Assembly: GCA_032622095.1 (NCBI GenBank) | Contig: CP136061.1 | Span: 254,151,582 to 254,215,581, forward strand | Direction of reading: 5' to 3' | DNA: 64,000 nucleotides | Source: Siphonodentalium dalli | Taxonomy: Eukaryota; Mollusca; Scaphopoda; Gadilida; Siphonodentaliidae | Shown: positions 51,447 to 62,928 of the stretch, one piece after another | Numbering within the stretch: position 1 is the first letter of the stretch | How the letters are laid out: each line of letters begins with the position of its first letter | Translations under genes and position numbers: made by a program | Notes under the pieces: model-generated | What the model was told of the DNA's origin: nothing | What the model saw: the letters and a program-made list of their open reading frames with translations, nothing else | Database searches by the model: none

Positions 51447-54031
51447 AGAGAGAGAGATTGTTTATTCCTCCACACACGGGAGACGTAGTGTACAACGTAT
51501 ATACAATTACATAATCAAAAAACATTAAGAATAATAAGGCGTTACGTATGTGTTATCAGAACAGACACGAATGCATCGTGTGAAATTAGAAGCAATTATT
51601 GTACTATATATACGTGTATATATAACGTCAATACTATCCCATATACACATGTATATATAATAAATTGCATGGCGATTGCAATCACAGAGGTCATATATCT
51701 ACTAATTATAATTATACGTCAATGTCTATAATGGCATATAATAAATTAGATATCGATATATGGTGGCATTCCATATAATATACAGAGATGCGATGTTATC
51801 ATTGATATTGTGATATTCGTATACTTTAGTATACTGTAGATAGTAATAATAAAATTGTATTGTTACATATGCTATTTGTTTCCCGACAAATTTGGGATAT
51901 TAAAGATCAGCAGTATACATGATGCATGAATCTATATAGGAGTCGCCACTCGCAAACAATCATATGTAACATAATACACTTATGAACGAGAAGCAGTCTG
52001 TGAATAAACTATTTTCATTGGGAATATCTGAGGGATCAAGTCCGCCCAGCGACTGGCATCCAAATGCATACATTAGAAATTCATTGCAAGACAATTGATC
52101 CATCGTGACAAAGATTGAGATACCGTGGACATTAATAATTCTATACCAGAAGCAGTTCTTCAGTTGAACTATATGTGGTGAGAAACAATGGAGAAACATG
52201 TGTTCAACCTGGTTATGGTACAAATGGCCACAGTGTTTGCAGATAGTATTATTATCATATGTCGTGCGGTTGAGAATGTTAGCCATTTGTACCGCTTTCT
52301 GTAGATAATTAGGGTTGTGCCAACAGAGCTTCCATCCCCTCCAGGTAGACATATGGCAAGGTTTTACTCTGCGAAAAAACTCAAGGGAGTCCACTCGTTC
52401 AGGTTGATTTGGTTGTGACGTTGTGTGAGACATATTCTGTTTCACAATAGCTTTCCAATGTGATTGAATAGGGAAGAATCCTGTTTCAGCGAATGATGTG
52501 AGATACTCATATAGGTTGTATTTTGTAAGAATAGGAATAATGTCTCCTGTGAAGCCAATTGGAGGGCGTTTAAATATTATATAACCATGTAGATTGAATA
52601 GGAAAATGCGGAGAGCGACACGGTGGTTGCATGGTAAATTTATTAAGGTGCCCATGAATAAAAGTTTTTTCTTTTCAATTTCGAGTCTGAGTGGATTGAC
52701 TCCGAGCAGAGACAATGCGATTTCTGTGCTCGCCCTTGTCGGTAGACCTTGAATTGTTTTGATGCACATGCGGTAAGATCGCTCAAGTTGTAATATGTTG
52801 GTTTCTGATAGCCGGTACCACATCTCACAGCCGTAGAGAGCTTTCGGGAGAACCACGTGTGTAAATATGGTCAGCTGAGAGATCGGCGAAAGACATTTCG
52901 TGGTAAATGACCTGCATGCACCGAAAAATGTTTTCCGCATTATCTCACATGACCTATCAATGTTCGTTTTACGATCTGATCTGCGGCTTTGTGGTATTCC
53001 GAGGTGCACTACACTCTCCACTTCTGCTAAGTTATTCTCACCAAGAATCCACTTTGTGTTGATACATTTATTTTTGTTAGTTCGTTTGTGATCAAAGACT
53101 ACTACTTGGCTTTTTGTAACCGAATACTCAAATTTCCAGGTGATGCTGTAGTTGTGACATATGGTGAGGAGCTTCTTTAAGCCTCCCTCGGAAAATGACA
53201 ATAAGCACACATCATCGGCAGTTGTGGGACAGGCACATGATACAGAGTCTACGTGAAGACCTTCAGGTGCTTCAGAAAGCGTATTAAGGAGATCGTCGAT
53301 GTAGAGCAAGTACAGGAAAGGTGACATGATGCTCCCTTGCCTGGTTCCTTGTTCTACACAGAATTGATCAGAGTGAATATTATAGCACCTTATTACACTC
53401 TTGATGTCAGTGTACATGCTAGCAATAACTCTCAGTATACGTCCATCGATACCTTTTCCATGTAACTTATATATTAGACCATCGTGCCACACACGATCAA
53501 ACGCCTTTTGTGAATCTAGAAAGGCGGCGTATACCGTAGAGTTATTGCTGTGTCCGAATTCAACACTTTCCTGTAAAAGAAAAGAGGTAACACTACACCC
53601 GATACCCTTCTGGAAGCCATTTTGAAGGTAGTTTGGAAATTTTGAGAATAGTTCAGATTGTAAAAACCTTTCCAGAATAACTGATTCAAAGAGCTTATAA
53701 ATAACTGGTAACAAAGTAACTGCCCTGTAACTATCTGGGTTGTCAATAGGCTTTGGATCGCCTTTATAAATTGGGACTATTACTCCGATCTTCATATCAT
53801 TGGGTATAAACTCATGGTCTAACATTGAAGAGAATAGTTTCCCGAGTATATAATAAAGTTTGGTCGGACCGTGTATTAGGTGTTCGTTAACTACCCGTGT
53901 GAGGCCACCGGCCTTGTGTTTCTTAAGTTTTTGGATGGAAGCACGAACTTCACCATCCGACACAGGGTAGGAAAAATCAACATATGGTCCCCCTACATGC
54001 TCATTGGGGACCCGAAGTTTTCTGACAGTGC
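51447..54031 (-). mobile_element. 5'-truncated LINE with intact RT reading frame
   Basis: On the minus strand one frame runs from 54080 to 51960. The first 16 codons belong to flanking DNA, so the LINE part is about 690 codons. RT motifs are visible: DSYRAVTLLPVIYKLFE (about residues 116-132), motif A AFLDSQKAFDRVW (186-198), motif B GTRQGSIMSPFLYLLYIDDL (245-264) and motif C TTADDVCLLSF (286-296). A C-terminal Cys/His cluster CKHCGHLYHNQVEHMFLHC lies at about 614-632. The usual aromatic residue before ADD is Thr here, which may weaken catalysis. The endonuclease region is missing (5' truncation at 54031). The 3' end is a (TC)n tail read on the minus strand, at 51447-51460. The clade is not determined. 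Confidence 0.9.
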
Positions 54032-54856
54032 TTGAAATGCTTGTACTAGTATAAGAAATATTAATAGTCCAGGTCGCCACAAAAGTATGATGTATGTATT
54101 TCTAGTGTATTGTCTAGACGATGTAAATCCGCCGCGATGGTGTTTAATATACGCATATACTGTCTCCAGCAATGACTAAGAGCCGAAACTGTCGTCAGTT
54201 CCAAGATATACGAAAATATCACAGAATTGTTATGAAAATAGTTTTCTCAGTTTTGAATCGCGCAGCTATTATAGGTGCGCGAATTTAATGTGCGCGAATT
54301 CAAAACTGAGCGAAAAATAGTACTGCGCGAATTTAAATACAAGTAAGGTAGGTCAGATATATATGTATTTGAATGTTGTACATTGTATGTACACGTATAA
54401 TGATTCGCGATTCGTTCAGATTAGCCAAACACCACGAAAACTTAGATAAATTATATAACGGTATACACTTTTCTTAAAACCCTTTACCCTACAAAACGGC
54501 CAAAAACGCCCAAATAAAGCTTCAACAGCCTAAAATATCTTCGGTCTGTCTGAATAACACCATACAAATATGGATATCATTGGAATCGGTTCATTGACCA
54601 CATTGTGATGGTTACAGTTATGCCCTGTGCCAATGCATTCTCTTATATATGCGAGTCGACCATAGGTCGCCTCGCATATATAAGAGAATGCATTGGCCTA
54701 AAACACATTTTTTTAAATATTTTTCTACATTCTTGGACAATTTTATCATTTTTAATATGTTAAGCCAATGCATTCTCGTATATATGCGAGGCGACCTATG
54801 GTCGACTCGCATATATAAGAGAATGCATTGGCACAGGGCCCTTCTGTTGGGTAAAG
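54032..54856. repeat. 825-bp direct repeat, right copy, flanking a LINE
   Basis: Second copy of 50622-51446. Its left end abuts the 5' truncation point of the LINE. Its right end continues into GGTT, completing the inverted terminus of the palindrome MITE (54477-54862), so this copy keeps the original, uninterrupted context. Confidence 0.95.
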
Positions 54857-54862
54857 GGTTAA

Positions 54863-55322
54863 AGACGCATTATCCAAACTAACGCTCCCAAATTACTATT
54901 TCTTTGGCTTCGGCGGTAAACAAAAATTGATTCGAGTCGAGGAACCCACCGTCGAAACACAGAGTGATCAGATATCGATTTTTGAAGTTTGTTATTTCTC
55001 GAGATGTGCAAATATTTGTGGCCCAGAAACACGTCGTCAAACGGACGGTCTCGGACACAATTTTGGATGAAGATGGATAACTATAATATCAATTGGTAAT
55101 ACGGCCAAATTTCGTGATATATACTCAAGTGATAATACGGCCATATTTCATTGAACAACATGTTGATAAATAACACGTTTTGGTAAATTGTATACCATAT
55201 AGTTGACAGTGGTTACCATTATTTTGTTGCAATCGATTCTGATAACTAAAGCGTATTTTTGAGAAATGTTGTTGTTGTTGTATCTTGATGATATGTGGAC
55301 CGTCTGATCGGATTGGGTACCT
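54863..55322 (+). mobile_element. TTAA-type MITE, copy 3
   Basis: TTAA at 54859-54862 and 55323-55326. Termini AGACGCATTATCC and GGATTGGGTACCT are imperfect inverted repeats. The interior matches copies 1 and 2 (GATTCGAGTCGAGGAACCCA, AGAGTGATCAGATATCGATT). It abuts the palindrome MITE, sharing the TTAA. Confidence 0.85.
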
Positions 55323-55403
55323 TTAACACCAGCATTTTGGAAATTTGTTTAGCTGTAAAATATGTATGTGTGGATGCGTGTGCGTGTGTGTGTGTGTTTA
55401 TTT

Positions 55404-55816
55404 AACCCTTTCAGTGCCAGGGGTCGATCTCATCGGCCCTAATTTGTTATATTTTTGTTAAAGTTTTTTTTAGATTTTTTTGGTTGAATTGTTTTTGGGT
55501 ATGCTTAAGCATGCTTTAGCGAATTTAAAAACAAACTGGATAAAACCTTAGGGGCATGTTATAACTCAAAACTGTCACCAAGTATTCATAGTAATAATTT
55601 CGATGCCCATGAAAAACGTAAGATTCTCTGGCACTAAACCTACAAAATAACTTAAATAAGTCTGTTAAAGAATATAAGAAAAAATTATTAAAATTGTATA
55701 AAATTGTAAAAAATAATAACAAATGATGAAAAATTGTTAGGCCAATGCATTCTCTTAATGCATTGGCACAGGGTATATGGGTTGATACAAAAATCGGATT
55801 TGGCACTGAAAGGGTT
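55404..55816. mobile_element. TIR element AACCCTTTCAGTGCCA
   Basis: AACCCTTTCAGTGCCA at 55404-55419 is repeated inverted at 55801-55816. A short GCCAATGCATTCTCTT/AATGCATTGGC palindrome (55740-55768) lies near the right end, together with the AAAATTGTTAGG arm of that family. A (GT)n tract precedes it (55370-55398). Confidence 0.8.
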
Positions 55817-56403
55817 GTGTTGATCTAAGTTTGCCATTAATGATACATGGTGTCATCCCTAACCATTGAATATCTGAATATAGATGTTTACGGAAATTTG
55901 GGTGAATCATGCGTACTAGTTAAGAAAGTATGGAATACAGACCCAGTAATTTTACAATAATATAATAATTTTCTCATATTTTCTAAAGTACATGTATATA
56001 GTATCCATATCGAAAGGTATATTAGATATAATTACATAAAATATGACATTTCGCGTCAAAAACAATCAAATTTTGTGCTATAAAAGCTGAGTATACCAGC
56101 CTTAATTTCTGCTAAGTTTAGCCTTAATTTCTGCACCGGTTTATGTTACACTGGTGTAAATGTGTTCCATATGCTTCAATGCAAACGTCTGTTGATCTGC
56201 TTCAGAGATCATCAGAGGTCGAATGGAAACTGTTCAAAATGCCTTCATATTATGTGAGCTTAACACCATCTAGCAGGGAATCCACATTAAATTGTCTTGT
56301 TTTCATAACTAGGGTCAGTTCCGCACTAAAAACAAATTGTCATTTTTGAATCACACTTAAAATTTCTTAAAGCCACAACAGACTGCATGAATGGGCCTCT
56401 TGA

Positions 56404-56863
56404 CAAATGTGACCCCCGCCATATCAAATCCAGTCGGAAGTCGGGATTTGTTTTACCCTGTGCCAATGCATTCTCTTATATATGCGAGTCGACCATAGGT
56501 CGCCTCGCATATATAAGAGAATGCATTGGCCTAACAATTTTTTATCATTTTTTTTAAATAAATGTTTCTGACAATTTTTAGGACATACAATAAAAAACAT
56601 CCATTACCCTGCAGGGAGCCCCACACATATATAGAAGCATATAGAAGAGTGTCGTCTGCTCATGTTTGTCTGGGGCTCTGTATGGGTGAAATTATAAAAT
56701 TGTTAAAGAATACAAGAACAAATTATTAAAATTGTAAAAAATTGTTAGGCCAATGCATTCTCTTATATGTGCGAGGTCGACTCGCATATATAAGAGAATG
56801 CATTGGCACAGGGTAAAAAAAATCCCGACTTCCGACTGGATTTGATATGGCGGGTCACAAATG
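56404..56863. mobile_element. Palindrome-bearing MITE with long terminal inverted repeats
   Basis: GCCATATCAAATCCAGTCGG and AAGTCGGGATTTG at the left (from 56404) recur inverted at the right (to 56863). Next to each terminus is a GCCAATGCATTCTC palindrome (56462-56531 and 56749-56807), then AATTGTTAGG in inverted orientation. The second palindrome has lost about 10 bp at its centre. Arms total about 130 bp. Confidence 0.85.
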
Positions 56864-56920
56864 AAGTTTGTGGGAGAACGATTCTTTGAATTTTTGTCAA
56901 CATTATTACTTTAATTCCGA

Positions 56921-57917
56921 TCGGTGTGGTGTGGGTGACACCCTCAATGTTGTATGGTTTTATGGTGTCAGATAGAACAGGGTATCTTAAAAGGGTGTGG
57001 TGTGGTGACACTCTCAATGTTGTATTGTTTTATAGTGTCAGATCGAACAAGGTATCTTAAAGGGGTGTGGTGGGGTGACACTCTCAATGTTGTATGGTTT
57101 TATGGTGTCAGATTGGACAAGGTATCTTAAAGGAGTGTGGTGGGGTGACACTCTCAATGTTGCATTGTTTTATGATGTCAGATCGGTGTGATGGCGGTGA
57201 CACTCTCATTGCTGTATGGTTTTATGGTGTCAGATCGATGCGGCGGGGTGACACTCTCAATGTTGTATGGTTTATGGTGTCAGAGCGGTGTGGCGGAGTG
57301 ACACTCTCAATGTTGTATGGTTTTATGGTGTCAGATCGGTGTGGTGGGGTGACACTCCCAATGTTGTATGGTTTTATGGTGTCAAATCGGTGTGATGGCG
57401 GTGACACTCTCATAGTTGTATGGTTTTATGGTGTCATATCGATGTGGCGGGGGTGACGCTCTCAATGTTGTATGGTTTTATGGTGTCAGATCGGTGTGAC
57501 GGGATGACACTCTCAATGTTGTATGGTTTTATGGTGTCAGATCGGTGTGGCGGGGTGACACTCTCAATGTTGTATGGTTTTATGGTGTCAGATCGGTGTG
57601 GCGGGGTGACACTCTCAATGTTGTATGGTTTTATGGTGTCAGATCGGTGTGGCGGGGTGACACTCTCAATGTTGTATGGTTTTATGGTGTCAGATCGGTG
57701 TGGCGGGGTGACACTCTCAATGTTGTATGGTTTTATGGTGTCAGATCGGTGTGGTGGGATGACACTCTCAATGTTGTATGGTTTTATGGTGTCAGATCGG
57801 TGTGACGGGATGACACTCTCAATGTTGTATGGTTTTATGGTGTCAGATCGGTGTGGTGGGGTGACACTCTCAAAGTTGTATGGTTTTATGGTGTCAGTTC
57901 GGAAAGGTTATCTTTAA
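56921..57917 (+). repeat. 51-bp minisatellite with longer 70-bp units at the left
   Basis: Units contain GGTGTGGCGGGGTGACACTC, TCAATGTTGTATGGTTTTAT and GGTGTCAGATC. The right part (about 57180-57900) has about 13 units, mostly 51 bp. The left part (56921-57180) has about four units of roughly 70 bp carrying extra GAACAAGGTATCTTAAA. 51 is divisible by 3, so long open frames (GFMVSDRCGGVTLSMLY repeated) arise. I treat them as by-products. Confidence 0.92.
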
Positions 57918-58681
57918 ATCTATAAATGTTATTCAGTTTATTTTAATTATTTCACCTGGGACCATTATAACACAGGTCCATTTTAATCCCCGGCTTCAGA
58001 CCGGCGGCGACTGTGATAGCTGTGAAATTATTGCCATATGTAACGCGGAGCTTGTTCTTGGGGTCTCGCAATTATTGGCTATTTCCCACGAATATAAAGT
58101 GAAATGCATAAATCCATCACGAATGTTTGCAGGGCGCTTGGGTGCATGGGGTTTAATTTGTTAATTCTCACACGCATGCATGTAAAGTCAAACGCGCAAT
58201 TCCATCTCCATCACCTAGAGTTACGCTGTCTTTATTGTGTTCAGAGCCAGCATCAGCCATCCGGGCACTTAGCTTCTGAGTGGATCTTCTGGAAAAATGT
58301 GAGTATACTTTTGATAATTATTAAAGGGGGACTGTACGCTATATCCGGCCATTTACGATCTATGGGATCTTCATACACTCATTTTTCATTAAAATTACCA
58401 TGTTGTTTGCATCGTGCATAGACTCATAGATCACATGCGTGCGTTTTGCACTAATCCGCGGCTCTAAATGTGTTTATTAGTAGCAAAAAAGGTAGATGTA
58501 GATAATAAGAATTAATAACAAAGCATTGATATATGAATTAATAGTATTGTACAGGAGCAGCATGACCTACTGGCCGTCTTCCTGCTGCCCCTGAATAAAT
58601 AATATATACAATAAGAAAATATGATGGCATATGTAGTTTCAGGTTTGCATGCTGGTTGGTGTTAATGTTAAATGTACTACC
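57918..58681. other. Non-coding spacer
   Basis: No gene, RNA gene or intact element recognised. A short AATAAA-containing segment near 58590 resembles a retrotransposon 3' end, but nothing coding is attached. Confidence 0.4.
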
Positions 58682-58770
58682 TTACTCGTATTTAAATTAG
58701 CGCAGTACTATTTTTCGCTCAGTTTTGAATTCGCGCACTTTGAATTAGAGCACCCTGGTGCGCGAATTCA
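58682..58770. repeat. Palindromic short repeat, GCGCGAATTT family
   Basis: TACTCGTATTTAAATTAGCG, CAGTACTATTTTTCGCTCAG, TTTTGAATTCGCGCAC, then GGTGCGCGAATTCAAAACTG. One full arm and part of the second. Confidence 0.8.
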
Positions 58771-59087
58771 AAACTGACATAAATATGTTCGTAAATGTCT
58801 TGTGTCTGATGAGTTTCATTCCTTAATTATCACTATAATGATGCATGTGTATATATGAAGACACCTCGAAGAAAATATACATCTAATATAACACAACTGC
58901 ATCATCATTTCATTGTGAAGATGCGTGCTTATGTGCATGCATGGTACAATTTATCATGCTGGTATTAAATAAATATTTATGGAGATTCTGGAACTGAACT
59001 TGACTTGACTTGCTGACTTCAGAAAGAATCAACTCTTGCGTGTTTTGAATGCATAACTAATTCCGATTGTTTGACCGCAGTGTCACC

Positions 59088-59337
59088 CCACGCATGAGGC
59101 CCCCCCCCCTTTCGTACGCCGTATTCCATGCCCTGTTATGAGGTACGCCGTATTCCGGCCCCTCTGTTAGGAGGTATTCGGTATTCCAAATATACCGTTA
59201 TTCGTACGCCGACCTTCCAAAAAATGAAGTTTTCATATATTTGTATGTATTCCATATGGCTGTTAACTGGTATTCCGTATTCCACCCTCTGTATTAAGTG
59301 GTATTCCGTATTCCATGGGGGTGGGGGCCTCACGCAT
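59088..59337. mobile_element. Small element with CGCATGAGGCCCCC ends
   Basis: CACGCATGAGGCCCCC near 59089 recurs inverted as GGGGGCCTCACGCATG ending at about 59337. The interior is made of GTATTCCGTATTCCA-type words repeated about seven times. Confidence 0.65.
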
Positions 59338-59534
59338 GCATGGTTGAGAAAGAGTGCTTTCGTGCACCTCCAGGCTACAATATTTGTATTTCTTAGAAGC
59401 AGTTCAACACGAAAGATCGAAAGATCGAAGCATATACATATGGATAATGTCGTTAAGATTCGTTTCCCCGCATGTAAATATAATTGTCTATATTCTATCT
59501 AAAATAACCCTCTTATATTCCTTTGGTATAAACT

Positions 59535-59626
59535 TATGAGTCGTATTATTTTTCGCTCTGTTTAAAATTCGCGCACCGATGGGTGCGCGAAAAATAATAC
59601 TGCGCGAATTTAAATACGAGTAAGGT
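59535..59626. repeat. Palindromic short repeat, GCGCGAATTT family
   Basis: Near-symmetric: CGTATTATTTTTCGCTCTG, TTTAAAATTCGCGCACC, then GGTGCGCGAAAAATAATAC, GCGCGAATTTAAATACGAGT and AAGGTA. Confidence 0.8.
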
Positions 59627-59884
59627 ATATTGATATTTTAATTGAAAAGGTATAAATTGTGAACTTAAGAGTATATATCTTATACAATAGTCCAGGATAT
59701 ATTAGCCGACCTCTCCACCCCCAGAAGACCAGGACTCAAATTCACCCACCAATTTTCTTTCTGAATGTCTTCTCTAATTTTTTACGGTTCTTAACAAGAA
59801 AACAAGAGGTGGCATCAGAGATGCTGTGTCTCGTTTTCGGTGGCTTACCGCCGGTGGCTACCGCCAATTGGTGTCCATCAGTAT

Positions 59885-60880
59885 CGGTAGACTAATTAAT
59901 AGGTAAAATCGAAAAATGACTAATTAAGGGCCATAACTCCATCAAATTTTATCGGGCCAGTTGGTTTTCGAACTTGTCCGAAATATTCTTGGCAAGTATG
60001 TCTATTCCAAATTTTAAACAAAATCGGAGGACGTTTGTTGAAGTTATCGCGCTAACGAGCTAAAAATTCACGAAAAATGTCAAATTAAGGGCCATAACTC
60101 TATCAAATTTTATTGGGCCAGGCTGGTTTTCGAACTCGTCCAGGATATTATTGGAAGACACTTATATACCAAATTTTAGTTGAATCGGATGACGTTTGTT
60201 GAAGTTATCGCGCTAACGAGCTGAAAATTCGTGAAAAATGACTAATTAAGGGCCATAACTCTATCAAATTTTATCGGACCAGGCCGGTTTTCGAACTCAT
60301 CCGAGATATTCTTGGGAGACACCTATATACCAAATTTCAATCAAATCGGATAACGTTTGTTGAAGTTATCGCGCTAACGAGCTGAAAATTCGTGAAAAAT
60401 GACTAATTAAGGGCCATAACTCTATCATATTTTATCGGACCAGGCCGGTTTTCGAACTCATCCGAGATATTCTTGGGAGACAGCTATATACCAAATTTCA
60501 ATCAAATCGGATAACGTTTGTTGAAGTTATCGCGCTAACGAGCTGAAAATTCGTGAAAAATGACTAATTAAGGGCCATAACTCTATCAAATTTTATCGGA
60601 CCAGGCCGGTTTTCGAACTCATCCGAGATATTCTTGGGAGACACCTATATACCAAATTTCAATCAAATCGGATAACGTTTGTTGAAGTTATCGCGCTAAC
60701 GAGCTGAAAATTCGTGAAAAATGACTAATTAAGGGCCATAACTCTATCAAATTTTATCGGACCAGGCCGGTTTTCGAACTCATCCGAGATATTCTTGGGA
60801 GACACCTATATACCAAATTTCAATCAAATCGGATAACGTTTGTTGAAGTTATCGCGCTAACGAGCTGAAAATTCAAAGGG
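59885..60880 (+). repeat. 161-bp tandem repeat, about six units
   Basis: The AATTAAGGGCCATAACTCTA block starts at about 59922, 60083, 60244, 60405, 60566 and 60727, steps of exactly 161 bp. The later units are nearly identical and the first two are more diverged. Units also carry CGGTTTTCGAACTCATCCG, ATATTCTTGGGAGACA and GTTATCGCGCTAACGAGCT. Non-coding. Confidence 0.95.
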
Positions 60881-61029
60881 CCATAACTCTGTAATAAATG
60901 TGCGGACGAACCCGATTTTTTTGTCTGCAGCTTACGTGCATGGATATGTACTCACACATCAAAACACGCCGCCCGCCCGTCCGCTGCCCGTCCGCCGCCC
61001 GCCCGCCCACCGTCCCCCATCAAACTATA

Positions 61030-61056
61030 AGTCGAGTTTTGAAAAAAAACTCGACT
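61030..61056. repeat. Short hairpin, AGTCGAGTTTT
   Basis: AGTCGAGTTTT (61030-61040) pairs with AAAACTCGACT (61046-61056) around a 5-base loop. It follows a CCGCCCGTCC-rich tract at 60967-61015. It may be a terminus of a dispersed repeat. Confidence 0.7.
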
Positions 61057-61113
61057 AAAAAGTGGCCGCAGAGACTCCAGAGAAGATGGCGTCCATCATG
61101 GCGGCCATTTTTT

Positions 61114-61680
61114 AGCTCACCTGAGACGAATTCTCCGGTGGAGCTATAGTCATCACTCCTCGTCCGTCGTCCGTCCATCCGTCCGTCCACCCGTCTAGCC
61201 GTCCGTCCATCCGTCAACAATTCTTTAAACATCTTCTTCGTCGGAAACATAAGACCGAATGGGTTCATATTTGGTGTGGATGTTTCCTAGGTGAATCACA
61301 TTCAAATTTGTTCAAATGAGGTCATCAGGTCAATTAGTTGAGAAAGCAGGGCCACAACTCTATTACTTCATAGAAATTCTTAGAACGACATCTTTTCCAG
61401 AACTGAATGGGTTCATATTTGGTGTGCATGCTCCCTAGGTGAATCACATGCAGGTCTGTTGAAATGGGGTCACCAGGTTGATTAGTTGAGAAATTAAGGC
61501 CATAACTCTATTCCTCCATAGTAATTCTTAGAATTACGTCTTCTCAAGAAACATAGGGCCGATTTAGCTTATATTTGGGCGACTGGGGTTCAGATTTGTT
61601 CAAATGGGGTCACTGTGTCAAATAGGGGCAGATCCAGGGACATAACTCTAAAAACAAAAAATAACATTTTTGCATTTTGA
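61114..61680 (+). repeat. AGCTCACCTGAGACGAA dispersed repeat, copy 1
   Basis: AGCTCACCTGAGACGAA, a (GTCC)n-rich stretch, AATGGGTTCATATTTGGTGT, GAATCACATTCAA and several CATAACTCTAT blocks in order. Internal sub-blocks recur three times at about 120-140 bp. This is widespread in mollusc genomes. Non-coding. Confidence 0.75.
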
Positions 61681-62720
61681 CCTTTGATTTTTTTTAGACA
61701 CATCACAGCTACATCACCCACCCCACACCACCTCATGTCCCTGCCACACCACACTGTACCATACCATATTATCTCTGCCTAGTTCACCCCATTAAAATCC
61801 TTGTTTTGATCACAGCTGTAGGAGTAACACAATACATTTGCATTGCTCGGCAAAGCTGTTTGTCCAGTCATTAAAAACTAATTATCTCAATGTCAATACC
61901 TCTCCAATACATACTGGTAGCTGATAGTGGTTTCATGAATGGAATTTAATCCCATGTTTATCTCAGATACAATTGTGTGCTCTGGTGGGGTGGATTCGTC
62001 ACTTCTCAATGGAATTTTAATGAAATGGAATTTAATAATTTTCAATCGAGTGCCAACCATTCTCCGTGTCACTGGGCCACTCCCCATGAAATTAAGTCAT
62101 TGTTTCGTCATATTACATCATATAATGCTTAAGTACGCTTCTAACCAATTATTTTAATTTTAATATTAATTAACAGTTCAAGTAGGTTGATTGTTTTTTC
62201 TCGCATTTCCTCCACGTGGGCCGCGATGCGTTTCGATTTGATTTTGATTGTTTCGTGGTTCTTAAATAGTATATGTTATAAATATAAAAGTTGTGTAAAT
62301 AAAATATAATTAAACGGTACTTCGCTTCACTCCCCTCTTTCGTTTTGGCCGATGTACGGTATGCAATACCAATTAACTTGACAAACGTTCTTCCTTCCTG
62401 CACTCTATCCCTCTACCTCGTCCTTGAACAATATTTTTTCGGATCTAACATGTTATCCCCGTCTGCTAAATTTACCCTATATGGTATCTACCCTGATACC
62501 AAGGGTAAACTTCCTACTCCGAGGAAAAGACTTGATAAAAGCCTTTTAGGCTTGTTGTCTAATCCCCGTTTTGAATTTTATTATTACTTATGTCAATTTG
62601 TTTGTATGTATTACATGTTCTGTTCGAAATTAAATATTGTTTACACCAGACACAAATTACCTGTTTGACAGATAAAGTTTATTTTTACTATTAATATTAA
62701 CCATTTCGTGACCAGAGTTG

Positions 62721-62790
62721 TGCTTATGCATTCTCTTATGTATGCGAGTATCCCATGGGGAGCCTCCCATATAAAAGAGAATGCACTGGC
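62721..62790. repeat. Diverged GCCAATGCATTCTC palindrome
   Basis: TGCTTATGCATTCTCTTATG and TATGCGAG pair with CCTCCCATATAAAAGAGAAT and GCACTGGC. A decayed solo member of the 69-bp palindrome family seen at 51219 and 56462. Confidence 0.75.
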
Positions 62791-62928
62791 TTTCAAGGTC
62801 ATGGAAATTTTGTTAAGTCAATGTAGTCAGCATTCAAATAAATCATGTATGTCATATTCTCGCAGGGATGTCCCCACAGTGTTGGGGTGGGGTGATTTAC
62901 AGATTTGTTCAATGAAATGTAATTTTTA

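Noticed and set aside
50622-54856. LTR retrotransposon with 825-bp LTRs
   Set aside because: The RT is of non-LTR type on the minus strand. The repeats lack TG...CA ends and contain unrelated MITEs, and no gag, protease or integrase is present.
57094-57917. Frame encoding GFMVSDRCGGVTLSMLY repeats as a repeat protein
   Set aside because: It follows from a 51-bp tandem repeat divisible by 3. A second frame is equally open, and units with other lengths break it.
62345-62668. 107-codon frame starting MADVRYAIPINL
   Set aside because: No recognisable domain, splice context or homologue. It lies in repeat-rich DNA, and overlapping frames of similar length exist on the other strand.
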